A stretch of DNA of 64,000 nt, from NCBI GenBank assembly GCA_947625135.1, contig CANQNE010000002.1, positions 33,639 to 97,638 of the forward strand. The letters run 5' to 3'. The notes beneath the pieces are model-generated. The model saw nothing but the letters and a program-made list of their open reading frames with translations, made no database searches and was not told where the DNA came from. Positions 33,754 to 41,388 of this stretch are shown here, in pieces. Position numbers and translations under genes: made by a program. How positions within the stretch are numbered: position 1 is the first letter of the stretch; every line of letters starts with the position of its first letter. This stretch comes from an uncultured Lachnospiraceae bacterium. Its GTDB lineage: Bacteria > Bacillota > Clostridia > Lachnospirales > Lachnospiraceae.

Positions 33754-34854
33754 TTATTTAGCCAGCTTTGTCACATTCTGCAGCACACAAAGCGCATCAT
33801 CCGCACTCACGGTGCCATTTAGATCCATATCAGCGGTATAACCGTATACAGGATGCAATTTCACCGTCATCTGCAAAATCATCAAAGCATCTTCAGCCTC
33901 ATACGCATCACTTCCATTTACATCTCCGATCAACTGCCTGTTTGTCGGTTCAAAATCAAACCCCTCTTCCGTAGCGCAGAGTTCTGCAACCGATAATGCT
34001 TTTCCTTTTATCAAGAATTTTTCTCCCGACGCCGTATGAATATCCTGAAATGCTCCCTTTTCTATTGTAAGTACACTATTCGGGATTGTAATTTCCGACA
34101 GCCGCATTGAAGAAAACGCATTGCTTTCAATTACTTTTAATCCTTCCGACAACAAAATCTCATCTGCGCTGCACATAAAGAAGGCATGTGACTGAATAGT
34201 TTCCACACTGGAAGGAAGAATAAATTTTCCGGTAGCCACTCCACCCATAGAGCCCGCAAAAGCAGAAGCGCCTATCACAGTTACTCCATCCGGCACAGTC
34301 ACGGTTTCACTCCATTCACCGGAACCGTCTACTAAAACATGATTCATTATCACAAACCCGTTTTCATCCCTTAATTGTCTGCAAAGACGAAATACCTCTC
34401 TGCCGATCTGCGTATGTTCAGGCACATTGATTTTTTCCAGTCCTACGCAATAATAAAAGGCGCCGTCTCCGATTCTCTCCAGCGTTTCAGGCAATACAAC
34501 CTCTGTAACGTTACTTTGGGAAAATGCCCATTTACCAATCTCTCGTACGCTTTCCGGCAGAATCACTTTCGTAATATCCATCCTGTCCGCAAAAGCCCGT
34601 TCTCCGATCAGGCAAACAGGATAGCCTGCAATTTTGTTCGGAATCGTCAATTCTACGCTGGATTCTTCGGTCTCAAAATCCAGAATCTCCGCAGAAGCAA
34701 CTCCTTTATAGGCAACGACTTTGTAAGTAAAACCGCTGGCCGCATCGAATATTTCCTCGTTATTGTATGACGGCTCAGCTGCAACTGCAACGGAGGCTGA
34801 AAGCAACAGGAAAAAGGAACTTAGAAAGGCACATATTTTCTTTCTATTCCTCAT
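33754..34854 (-). CDS. Secreted BspA-like leucine-rich-repeat protein with C-terminal dockerin-like repeats
   Basis: 366 residues. A signal peptide (MRNRKKICAFLSSFFLLLSA, cleavage near AEP) is followed by about seven LRR_5/BspA repeats of the type LPESVREIGKWAFSQSN (residues ~55-290). Two calcium-loop segments close the protein: DVNGSDAYEAEDALMIL and DMDLNGTVSADDALCVL (residues ~308-366), the type I dockerin pattern. Such proteins attach to host or substrate surfaces or dock on a cohesin. No cohesin gene is in the window. A complete insertion sequence sits 34 bp upstream of the ATG, between the ribosome-binding site and the likely original promoter, so expression is probably changed. Confidence 0.85.
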   Translation of the reverse strand: MRNRKKICAFLSSFFLLLSASVAVAAEPSYNNEEIFDAASGFTYKVVAYKGVASAEILDFETEESSVELTIPNKIAGYPVCLIGERAFADRMDITKVILPESVREIGKWAFSQSNVTEVVLPETLERIGDGAFYYCVGLEKINVPEHTQIGREVFRLCRQLRDENGFVIMNHVLVDGSGEWSETVTVPDGVTVIGASAFAGSMGGVATGKFILPSSVETIQSHAFFMCSADEILLSEGLKVIESNAFSSMRLSEITIPNSVLTIEKGAFQDIHTASGEKFLIKGKALSVAELCATEEGFDFEPTNRQLIGDVNGSDAYEAEDALMILQMTVKLHPVYGYTADMDLNGTVSADDALCVLQNVTKLAK

Positions 34855-34877
34855 ATTTTATACCACTCCTTTCAAAT

Positions 34878-34888
34878 TAATTATCAGA
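34878..34888. repeat. Left copy of the 11 bp target-site duplication
   Basis: TAATTATCAGA at 34878-34888 is repeated exactly at 36658-36668, flanking the element on both sides in direct orientation. Confidence 0.85.
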
Positions 34889-34949
34889 TAGGCGTTTGCG
34901 AAACGCCAGAAGCCGCATAAATACGGCATTCTTTACTACTAAAAAATAA

Positions 34950-35019
34950 ATAACTCCTCACCAGATATGGTATAATAGAGTTGCCAAAAACCATTAACCA
35001 TCACCAGGAAAGGAGTTAT
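34950..35019 (+). promoter_or_regulatory. Transposase promoter and fold-back repeat that would hide its ribosome-binding site
   Basis: An extended -10, TGGTATAAT with TATAAT at 34971-34976, lies upstream of the transposase. ATAACTCCT (34950-34958) is the exact complement of AGGAGTTAT (35011-35019), which contains the ribosome-binding site. The first arm is upstream of the -10, so only transcripts entering from outside the element can form the fold-back. Confidence 0.6.
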
Positions 35020-35029
35020 TCTGATACCT

Positions 35030-36505
35030 ATGATACCATATAAACAGCTTTCTTTGGAAGATATTTTTCAGGATTGTCAGGATAAATTTGAAAATGACAA
35101 ACCCGCGTTTCTGTCTCTATTAGAACATCATATCGATCTGGATGAAATGATCCCTCTTTCTTTCCGGAATCATTTCTATGCATCAACGGGCAGAACCCGT
35201 AAATACCCTTTACATGCTTTCCTGTGGGCCCTGATCATCCAGCGTATTTTCTCTATCCCTACAGATCAGCTTCTCCTCACTTTTCTCGCTTACTCGAAAC
35301 CTCTTCGTGAGTTCTGTGGTTTTACCAAAGTCCCCGATGCTTCCAAAATCACCCGTTTCAAACAGGACTTTTTAGATGATTTGCAGCTCGTATTCCATAA
35401 CCTTGTTGATGTTACCGAACCCATCTGCAAGGCTATTGACTCTGCTAAGGCCGACATGACCATCTTTGATTCTTCGGGCATTGAAGCTTTCGTTACCGAA
35501 AATAATCCAAAGTATGCTGACAGAATCATTAAGCAGCTTAAAGCATACGCGAAAGCTCAGGGCTTTGATAAATCTTTTGATCCTTATAAGGCTGCCTATG
35601 GCTCCATGCCGACACATGCTTCTGCCAATCCTGAGATTAAGCAGCTTTATATCAATGGGCATTTTTGCTATGTCTTTAAGTTTGGCATTGTTACCAATGG
35701 TCTTGGCATCATCCGTCATATCTCTTTTTATAACAAAGACTTTATGGCGTCTCATCCTGATATCATTGTCGAAAAGAAATCCGATTCTCCTGACGAAGAT
35801 AAATGTGTTCATGATTCAAAGCTTTTGATCCCGACACTGAAAGATTTCTTTTCCAGGCATCCGTTAATTAATCCGAAAACCTTCCTTGGTGATGCAGCTT
35901 TCGATACTGCAGAGCTTTATAAGCGCCTTCTTACCGGTGACACTTTTGGTGATGATAAACATTTCTCGAAAGCCTATATTCCGCTGAATGCAAGATCAGG
36001 CCTTGAAAACCGCGATTATTCCATTAATGAAAATGGTATCCCCTGTTGTCCCCACGATCCTTCACTCACCATGAAACACGAGGGCAGTAAATCAAACTTA
36101 CGAAGCGGTATCCCCACTTTCAAGTTCGTCTGTCCAAAAATGAAATGGATCTACGACAAAACAACTAAAAAATCCCATCGTCATTGTTTTTGTGAAAATC
36201 CGTGTACTTCATCTAATTGCGGACGCATGGTCTATATTTATCCTGAGAAAGACCTTCGTGCTTATCCCGGAACGATTCGCGGAACCGAAGAATGGGATAA
36301 CACCTATAAAATCAGGACTGTTGTTGAAAGAGATATCCATCACATCAAGGATAATCTGTGTCTTGCCGGACGCCGGACTCAAAATGAAAAGACGCTTCAT
36401 GCAGATCTGATTCTTGCCGGTATCACTCAACTTATTACTGTTGTTCTCGCAGACAAAATCAACCATCACGAATACATTCGAAGCTTAAAGCCTCTCATAG
36501 CATAG
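35030..36505 (+). CDS. IS4-family DDE transposase
   Basis: 491 residues. An N-terminal DUF772-like region (RKYPLHAFLWALIIQRIFS) precedes the catalytic core. The acidic triad is in IFDSSGIEA (D147), FLGDAAFDT (D~288) and VVERD (E~432). Around the last residue the Y-x2-R-x3-E-x6-K signature of the IS4 family is exact (YKIRTVVERDIHHIK). A long Cys-containing insertion lies between the second and third acidic positions. The ATG at 35030 is 9-14 bases from AGGAG; an in-frame non-ATG start a few codons earlier is possible. It is the only gene of the element and appears functional. Confidence 0.93.
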   Translation: MIPYKQLSLEDIFQDCQDKFENDKPAFLSLLEHHIDLDEMIPLSFRNHFYASTGRTRKYPLHAFLWALIIQRIFSIPTDQLLLTFLAYSKPLREFCGFTKVPDASKITRFKQDFLDDLQLVFHNLVDVTEPICKAIDSAKADMTIFDSSGIEAFVTENNPKYADRIIKQLKAYAKAQGFDKSFDPYKAAYGSMPTHASANPEIKQLYINGHFCYVFKFGIVTNGLGIIRHISFYNKDFMASHPDIIVEKKSDSPDEDKCVHDSKLLIPTLKDFFSRHPLINPKTFLGDAAFDTAELYKRLLTGDTFGDDKHFSKAYIPLNARSGLENRDYSINENGIPCCPHDPSLTMKHEGSKSNLRSGIPTFKFVCPKMKWIYDKTTKKSHRHCFCENPCTSSNCGRMVYIYPEKDLRAYPGTIRGTEEWDNTYKIRTVVERDIHHIKDNLCLAGRRTQNEKTLHADLILAGITQLITVVLADKINHHEYIRSLKPLIA

Positions 36506-36874
36506 GACTTACCAACTTCATAAACTATCAGGCTTATTAAAGTGCGCCTAAAACGTCCAATTAGCGGAATCTCTTTACGGAATACGTGCCATGCACGAAT
36601 TCTTCCCCGTTTTAATTCATGATCGCGAAAGAGCTTAGCGAGTTTCGCAATTACCTATAATTATCAGAATTTTATACCGTTATCAGCATATAAACAGGCA
36701 ATACCTGCTTATATTTTTATATTACTATAAAATAATTAGATGTCAATAAGTTTTTAATTCTATCATGTAGTAAATTTTGTTTCAAAACAGCATTTTTTTG
36801 CTGCGTTTTTAGTGTCAAAGCGTTTAAATTAGGAGTATGGTTTTCAGATTGTATAAAAGATTGATGATTTGATT
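36506..36874. other. Gene-free stretch: IS right end and displaced promoter region
   Basis: 369 bp without a gene. 36506-36657 is the end of the insertion sequence, and 36658-36668 is the second target-site copy. The remainder is AT-rich and holds a hairpin AAACAGG/CCTGCTT near 36692-36710, the likely original promoter of the leucine-rich-repeat gene at 36719-36746, and a weak CAGCA/TGCTG hairpin near 36787-36805 that may end rlmH transcription. I see no ORF in it. Confidence 0.6.
36719..36746 (-). promoter_or_regulatory. Likely original promoter of the leucine-rich-repeat gene, now behind the IS
   Basis: TTGACA (36741-36746) and TAATAT (36719-36724) on the minus strand, 16 bp apart. With the element and one target copy removed, this promoter would lie about 85 bp upstream of the ATG now at 34854. 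Confidence 0.5.
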
Positions 36875-37354
36875 TTACTTATGATAGGGTTGCCCACTGC
36901 TGATCCGATATCCCCGGTAGATCTGTTCCAGCAGAATCACCCGCATCAACTGATGTGGAAAAGTCATCTGAGAAAAGCTGAGCTTCAGATCCGCCTCCGC
37001 AAGCAGGCTCTCATCCAGTCCCAGAGACCCGCCAATGAGAAAGATAATATGGCTGCGACCTGCAATCCCCAGCCTGTCGATGGTTCTGGAAAACTCCACG
37101 GAGTCCATGGAAGTCCCCTGAATGGCAAGTGCGATCAGATATGCCTCCGATGAGAGATGCTTTCTGATCCGGTCGCCCTCCCGCTGTCTGATCTTTGCCT
37201 CCAGACCGCTTCCCGCGTTGTCCGGCGTCTTTTCATCCGCCACCTCGATGATCTCCAGCTTACAATAAGACTGCAGCCGCTTCTGATATTCGGCGGCTGC
37301 ATCTCTCCAGAATTTTTCTTTTAATTTTCCTACACTGACAATCGTAATCTTCAT
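36875..37354 (-). CDS. rlmH: 23S rRNA (pseudouridine1915-N3)-methyltransferase RlmH
   Basis: 159 residues from ATG at 37354, with AGGAG five bases upstream. It has the SPOUT-knot signature of the family: MKITIVSVGKLKEKFW start, IALAIQGTSMDS, IIFLIGGSLGLDES and the C-terminal FPHQLMRVILLEQIYRGYRI with the final PYHK. It methylates position 1915 in helix 69. It overlaps the PanC-like gene upstream by a few bases of spacing only, so the two are probably co-transcribed. Confidence 0.97.
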   Translation of the reverse strand: MKITIVSVGKLKEKFWRDAAAEYQKRLQSYCKLEIIEVADEKTPDNAGSGLEAKIRQREGDRIRKHLSSEAYLIALAIQGTSMDSVEFSRTIDRLGIAGRSHIIFLIGGSLGLDESLLAEADLKLSFSQMTFPHQLMRVILLEQIYRGYRISSGQPYHK

Positions 37355-37361
37355 AGCGCTC

Positions 37362-37883
37362 CTATCCGGTATATATTTCCACATTCATATTCATATCATG
37401 GGCCAGCTTGCGAAATACCTCCGCATCCTTTGCCTTCTGGCTCCGTATGTAAAGACAGTCCGGTTCAATAATATGAAACAGCTTCATGACAACGGTACAA
37501 CAGCCCTTATAATATTGGTAGTTTTCCGGATCATCATTTCCGTCCGGCCATTCCTCGCAGACCACATAGGTGCAGAACCGACCGCCGTACATCTCTTCCA
37601 CCTCCGGAATAAAGAGCTGATGAACGCCAAGCTGCCTGCAGATCTCTTCTCCTCCTTCAAAGTCGGTCTCATGCCGCAGCATTTCCTCCTTTGAGGAAAA
37701 CTGCAGGGGATTGACAAACATGCTCACCACCACTCTGTCACTGATCTTTAAAGCACGTTGAATCAGTTCTACATGCTCCTCCGTGACTTTTCCCATGGTA
37801 GGCACAAGAGCGATCGTCTGATCTTGTTTTTTCCAATATCTGACAATGTCTCTTATATGCTCGATCCGGGTTGAAATATTCAT
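37362..37883 (-). CDS. Truncated, degenerate pantothenate synthetase (PanC)-like protein
   Basis: 173 residues, against about 280 for PanC. It aligns by eye with the PanC N-terminal nucleotidyltransferase domain: ALVPTMGKVTEEHVELI, VVSMFVNPLQFSS, VHQLFIPEVEEMYG and TVVMKLFHIIEPDCLYI. The ATP-binding H-x-G-H motif (normally LHEGH) is replaced by VTEEH, the FGQKD motif is lost, and the C-terminal domain is absent. It is probably not an active PanC; a related nucleotidyl-transfer or binding role is possible. There is a good GGAG site before the ATG. The frame has no internal stop, so it seems maintained rather than decaying. Confidence 0.7.
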   Translation of the reverse strand: MNISTRIEHIRDIVRYWKKQDQTIALVPTMGKVTEEHVELIQRALKISDRVVVSMFVNPLQFSSKEEMLRHETDFEGGEEICRQLGVHQLFIPEVEEMYGGRFCTYVVCEEWPDGNDDPENYQYYKGCCTVVMKLFHIIEPDCLYIRSQKAKDAEVFRKLAHDMNMNVEIYTG

Positions 37884-38014
37884 ACGATCACTCCGTTCTG
37901 TCTGATTTGCTCACATTTTATCACCGGACAGTTGATTTTGCAACAGGTTGGGCAGGAAAAATAAGGTTGCCTGTTAAAATCATGAGAATCTGTTTTTCAA
38001 AAAAAATTTTTTTA

Positions 38015-38044
38015 TGAATAACTTTGAAAAACCAGAACATACTA
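38015..38044 (+). promoter_or_regulatory. Consensus SigG-type promoter for the DUF378 gene
   Basis: TGAATA (38015-38020) and CATACTA (38038-38044) on the plus strand with 17 bp between them, a perfect match to the Bacillus SigG consensus. It lies 35 bp before the ATG. Confidence 0.75.
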
Positions 38045-38078
38045 ACAACAGACCTAAGAGAAGAAAGGATTGAATACA

Positions 38079-38294
38079 ATGAAATCAAAAGGACTTGATT
38101 ATACGATCCTGGTGATTGCAATCATCGGTACAATCAACTGGGGACTCATCGGATTTTTCAAATTTGATCTTGTGAGATTCCTCTTTGGTGATCTGACACT
38201 TCTGTCCAGAATCATCTATGCCCTTGTAGGTCTTGCCGGCTTGTATCTGCTCAGCTACTTTGGCCGTATTTCCTCAATGGGGAACGGAGAATAA
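38079..38294 (+). CDS. DUF378 small membrane protein
   Basis: 71 residues from ATG at 38079, with AGAAAGGA upstream. Two membrane helices (ILVIAIIGTINWGLIG and IIYALVGLAGLYLLSY) flank a short loop with FDLVRFLFGD; the NWGL and ALVGLAGLY patterns are those of DUF378 (YuzA-type) proteins. The function is unknown. It is one of only two genes on the plus strand, forms a single-gene unit with a consensus SigG-type promoter and a UUCG-loop terminator, and so may be a forespore membrane protein. Confidence 0.88.
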   Translation: MKSKGLDYTILVIAIIGTINWGLIGFFKFDLVRFLFGDLTLLSRIIYALVGLAGLYLLSYFGRISSMGNGE

Positions 38295-38319
38295 GCTGCC
38301 TGTCCGGCGCAGGTAAAAT

Positions 38320-38352
38320 GAGGGTGTCCTTCGGGACACCCTCAATATTTTC
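38320..38352. terminator. Terminator with a UUCG loop after the DUF378 gene
   Basis: GAGGGTGTCC (38320-38329) and GGACACCCTC (38334-38343) form a perfect 10 bp stem closed by TTCG, followed by AATATTTT. It lies between convergent genes and may serve both. Confidence 0.85.
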
Positions 38353-38365
38353 TCACTTTATAAAA

Positions 38366-38785
38366 TTATACCGAAATCAGTATGTATTGCTTTACTTCTT
38401 CAGGAAGCTCGCTCTCATCCAATGAAATGCTCAAAACAAAATTGATTTTTGTAGTCTCTGACAATTTGGTCAGCCGATTGATGATCGGTCTGATGTCCTG
38501 TCCTTCCAGATGCGCAATCTTCAGAAAGCTGTCGAAGAACATCTGCTCAATATCATAATCCTGAGAAATGATACCGTTTATGAATCCGATGAACTGATCC
38601 CCGTTTTCGATATCGTAGTCTTTCACGTTGATCAGGCGGACTTTGTTGTTCAGCTCGTGCATGTGCTTTGCACTCTTATCTAAATAAACAATGTTGCCAT
38701 TTGCTGTCTTGATGTCGCCATTGACTTTCTCCAGCAAATGCTTGGTCTTTCCTTTACCCTTTTTTCCTACGATCAATTGAACCAT
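38366..38785 (-). CDS. Small P-loop protein, unrecognised
   Basis: 139 residues. It starts MVQLIVGKKGKGKTKHLLEKV, a Walker A motif (GKKGKGKT, residues 7-14). A possible Walker B-like strand is INFVLSISLDESEL near the C-terminus. It has no membrane segment or signal. AGGAGG precedes the ATG and a clear promoter lies upstream, so it is a single-gene unit. I know similar small ATP-binding proteins only as uncharacterised in related bacteria. The short length and missing lid/sensor elements argue against a kinase. Function not assigned. Confidence 0.8.
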   Translation of the reverse strand: MVQLIVGKKGKGKTKHLLEKVNGDIKTANGNIVYLDKSAKHMHELNNKVRLINVKDYDIENGDQFIGFINGIISQDYDIEQMFFDSFLKIAHLEGQDIRPIINRLTKLSETTKINFVLSISLDESELPEEVKQYILISV

Positions 38786-38830
38786 TGCTGTCTCCTCCTT
38801 TTGTTTATTTCGTACTACATTTATAAGAAT

Positions 38831-38859
38831 AGTATAGTATAATTTGTAGATAATTACAA
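38831..38859 (-). promoter_or_regulatory. Housekeeping promoter for the P-loop gene
   Basis: TTGTAA (38854-38859) and TATACT (38831-38836) on the minus strand, 17 bp apart, between the carboxypeptidase stop and the P-loop gene. Confidence 0.55.
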
Positions 38860-38861
38860 TA

Positions 38862-39818
38862 CTAATTCTTAATTTCTTTTAGCAAATCTGACATTTCCTG
38901 ATAAAGCGCAGAACGGTCTGCAGCTTTCAGTACCACGGAGATATACTGTTTTCCATCCGTGTCCGTACTCAGGATGATCAGACATGCGCCTGAAGCCGCC
39001 GTATTGCCGGTTTTGCCCCCGATCACGGTAATGCCCGTGGGCGCCGTCGCCTCTCCCGTAAAAAACCAGTTGGTATTTTCCCATGTAACAGGTTCACGTC
39101 CTGCGCCCGGCGTATACGTATAAGATCGGGTCTGGATAATCTCCATAAATTTTGGATATTTCATCAGTTCCGAGAAAATCAGATACAGGTCATATACGGT
39201 AGTATGATGTCCCTCCGCCGTCAGTCCATGAGGATTGACAAAATGTGTGTTGGTAGCGCCGATGGCCCTTGCCTCTTCATTCATCATATCGGAAAAGGCT
39301 TCCACACTGCCGGCAAGATGTTCTGCGATCACTACGCCTGCATCATTTCCGGAATAGACGAGAAGTCCGTACATCGCCTGTTCCAAAGTCAGATCACAGC
39401 CCGGCACAAAACCGCACAGCTTTGCACCGGATTCTGTGATCAGCGCGTTTTCCGACACAGCGACCTTGTCGGAAAGGTTTCCATACTTTAATGCGACCAA
39501 AGCAGTCAGTAATTTTGTGATACTTGCCGGCTGAAGTGATTCATGAATGTTCTTGGCATAAAGCACTTCCTGATCTGTTATGTTAAATAGTCCGGCTGCA
39601 TAAGGAATATGTTCTAAATCGCCGGCAGGTATGATCGTATCATTGGACACGCACAGGTTTTCCGCCATTCCCGGCAGGGTCTCAGATCCCTCCATAGATA
39701 CGCAGGCGGACAGGCCGTCCGTCCGGTATTCATAACGGTTCTCGCATCCGGCTAACAGGCCGCCCATGATACAACCAATCAAAATCACTGAAACAATTCG
39801 TTTATCTATAAGCTTCAC
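38862..39818 (-). CDS. D-alanyl-D-alanine carboxypeptidase (S11) lipoprotein
   Basis: 318 residues starting at a GTG (39818) that overlaps the mgsA end by 17 bases and follows GGAG. A lipobox, GGLLAGC, makes it a lipoprotein. Penicillin-binding motifs are complete: SITK (S-x2-K) in QPASITKLLTALVALK, SGN in LLVYSGNDAGVV and KTG in VIGGKTGNTAASG. It trims the terminal D-Ala from peptidoglycan stem peptides outside the membrane. It ends the shape/division cluster, which fits a role in wall maturation during elongation. Confidence 0.92.
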   Translation of the reverse strand: MKLIDKRIVSVILIGCIMGGLLAGCENRYEYRTDGLSACVSMEGSETLPGMAENLCVSNDTIIPAGDLEHIPYAAGLFNITDQEVLYAKNIHESLQPASITKLLTALVALKYGNLSDKVAVSENALITESGAKLCGFVPGCDLTLEQAMYGLLVYSGNDAGVVIAEHLAGSVEAFSDMMNEEARAIGATNTHFVNPHGLTAEGHHTTVYDLYLIFSELMKYPKFMEIIQTRSYTYTPGAGREPVTWENTNWFFTGEATAPTGITVIGGKTGNTAASGACLIILSTDTDGKQYISVVLKAADRSALYQEMSDLLKEIKN

Positions 39819-40197
39819 GCCACTCCAAATCTCCTCTGTCCATAGCTTTTACCAGCATTTCCGCCGTTGCGACGTTTGTCGCAAGAGGAATATTGTGAAT
39901 ATCACAAAGCCGTACTACATTATTTACGTCCGGTTCATGAGATTTCGGGGTCAGCGGATCTCTCAAAAAAATCAACAGATCGATTCGATTGTGTTCAATC
40001 TCTACTCCTAACTGCTGTTCTCCCCCAAAGTGTCCGGCCAGATACTTATAGATCGGAAGATTTGTCACTTCTTCAACAAGCCTTCCCGTGGTGCCAGTGG
40101 CAAATAGATCGTGTTTTACTAAAATGCCCCTATACGCGATGCAAAAATTCTGCATGAGCTTCTTCTTGGAATCATGCGCGATCAATCCGATATTCAT
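39802..40197 (-). CDS. mgsA: Methylglyoxal synthase
   Basis: 131 residues from ATG at 40197; a TTG two codons earlier is better spaced from AGGAGG and could be the true start. Family signatures: IGLIAHDSKKKLM, LFATGTTGRLVEE, GHFGGEQQLG, LLIFLRDPL and HEPDVNNVVRLCDIHNIPLATN. It converts dihydroxyacetone phosphate to methylglyoxal and phosphate, a bypass relieving sugar-phosphate stress. Its place after rodA is conserved in Clostridia. Confidence 0.96.
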   Translation of the reverse strand: MNIGLIAHDSKKKLMQNFCIAYRGILVKHDLFATGTTGRLVEEVTNLPIYKYLAGHFGGEQQLGVEIEHNRIDLLIFLRDPLTPKSHEPDVNNVVRLCDIHNIPLATNVATAEMLVKAMDRGDLEWREAYR

Positions 40198-40215
40198 CGC
40201 CAATACCCCCTCCTT

Positions 40216-41325
40216 CTAATAATGTGTCTTCCTCTGCAGCCCAATATTTAATACAATCCCCATACCGATACAAAGAGTGACTAAAGATGTCAGCCCATAG
40301 CTGACAAAAGGCAGCGGCAGTCCCGTGTTCGGGATCAGGCCGGTGGCCACGCCGATGTTGACAAACGCCTGAAAAGAAATCAGTCCCGCCATGCCGCAGC
40401 AGATAATCTTTCCCGCCAGATCCTTTGCCTGTCTGGCTACAATCAGGCAGGAAGCCACGATCAGCGCCAAAAGAACGATAATCACAAAACATCCCACAAA
40501 TCCCAGCTCTTCGCCTGCCACAGCAAAGATAAAATCCGTTTCCGGCTCGGAAATAAAATTTCCGTTTTTTACCGAGCTGATCACGTTGTTGTTCAGGCCC
40601 TTCCCCATGAGCTTCCCGGAGCCGATGGCGATCAGCGAATTGTATTGCTGCCATCCCTCCTTCTGCAGATATTCCTCGGGATTCAAAAATGCCATGATCC
40701 GCCGGTACTGATAAGGTTGCAGGATCGTTGCGCCGTATTTCACGGTCAGGAACAAGCCGGCTGCACCAAGGGGCACACCCACTGCCAAAACCGCTCCGAT
40801 GATCTTGTAGCTCAATCCCGCTACAAACAGGATGGAGCAGAAGATCAGAACAAGCACAATGGTAGTGGACAGATCCGGCTGACGCAGCACAAGAAATGCC
40901 GGCAAAACAAACAACGCCAGGATCTTCAGCAGTGTTTTCGGCGTATTCAGATCCTCCTCATGTTCCATTATATATTGTGCAAAAAAGAGAATCAACACAA
41001 TTTTGCATAATTCGGAAGGTTGAAACTGAATTCCCGCAATACTGATCCATCTCTGGGCATTATGGGAAGATTCTCCCATGAACCGCACCATGATAAGCAG
41101 AATCAGATTGAGAATGTACAGGATCCTGTAAAATACAAGAATAAAGGAATAATTTACAAGCGAAAGAACCGTCATACAGATAACACCCAATGCAAGCCCG
41201 ATAATCTGTCTGCCCTGTACTGACGGTTCCGCGCTTCCGATCAGGAAAATACCCAGAACGGAAATCGCAACGACCATGATATATAAACTGAAACGGTAAG
41301 ATTCTATTTGATATTTTGTTCGCAT
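40216..41325 (-). CDS. rodA: SEDS-family rod-shape peptidoglycan polymerase RodA
   Basis: 369 residues with about ten membrane helices. SEDS signatures include GAQRWISIAGIQFQPSE-type NAQRWISIAGIQFQPSELCK, LRQPDLSTTIVL and the C-terminal NTGLPLPFVSYGLTSLV. It polymerises glycan strands with a class B PBP, here the PBP2 encoded four genes upstream in the cluster. It lies between minE and mgsA. Confidence 0.94.
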   Translation of the reverse strand: MRTKYQIESYRFSLYIMVVAISVLGIFLIGSAEPSVQGRQIIGLALGVICMTVLSLVNYSFILVFYRILYILNLILLIMVRFMGESSHNAQRWISIAGIQFQPSELCKIVLILFFAQYIMEHEEDLNTPKTLLKILALFVLPAFLVLRQPDLSTTIVLVLIFCSILFVAGLSYKIIGAVLAVGVPLGAAGLFLTVKYGATILQPYQYRRIMAFLNPEEYLQKEGWQQYNSLIAIGSGKLMGKGLNNNVISSVKNGNFISEPETDFIFAVAGEELGFVGCFVIIVLLALIVASCLIVARQAKDLAGKIICCGMAGLISFQAFVNIGVATGLIPNTGLPLPFVSYGLTSLVTLCIGMGIVLNIGLQRKTHY

Positions 41326-41388
41326 GATAAAGCTATTCCTCCTTGGAATTACGAAAAACCGTATTCCGGAACCGGCATGCAGGATTCC

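Larger units (their letters stand above)
34889..36657 (+). mobile_element. Complete IS4-family insertion sequence, 1769 bp
   Basis: The element is bounded by imperfect 16 bp inverted repeats: TAGGCGTTTGCGAAAC at 34889-34904, and TAGGTAATTGCGAAAC read inward from 36657 (13 of 16 matching). It is flanked by perfect 11 bp direct repeats, a duplication length typical of IS4-type elements. It encodes one intact DDE transposase on the plus strand, against the direction of neighbouring genes, and its codon use is visibly more AT-rich. The intact ORF, ends and duplication indicate a recent insertion. Confidence 0.88.

Noticed and set aside
34889..36657. IS1182-family assignment of the transposase
   Set aside because: The exact Y-x2-R-x3-E-x6-K signature and the 11 bp target duplication favour the IS4 family.
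36787..36805. Strong terminator after rlmH
   Set aside because: The stem is only five pairs and the T-run is short, so it is noted only as weak.
37362..37883. Functional pantothenate synthetase
   Set aside because: Only the N-terminal half is present and the ATP-binding HxGH and FGQKD motifs are lost, so I call it PanC-like only.
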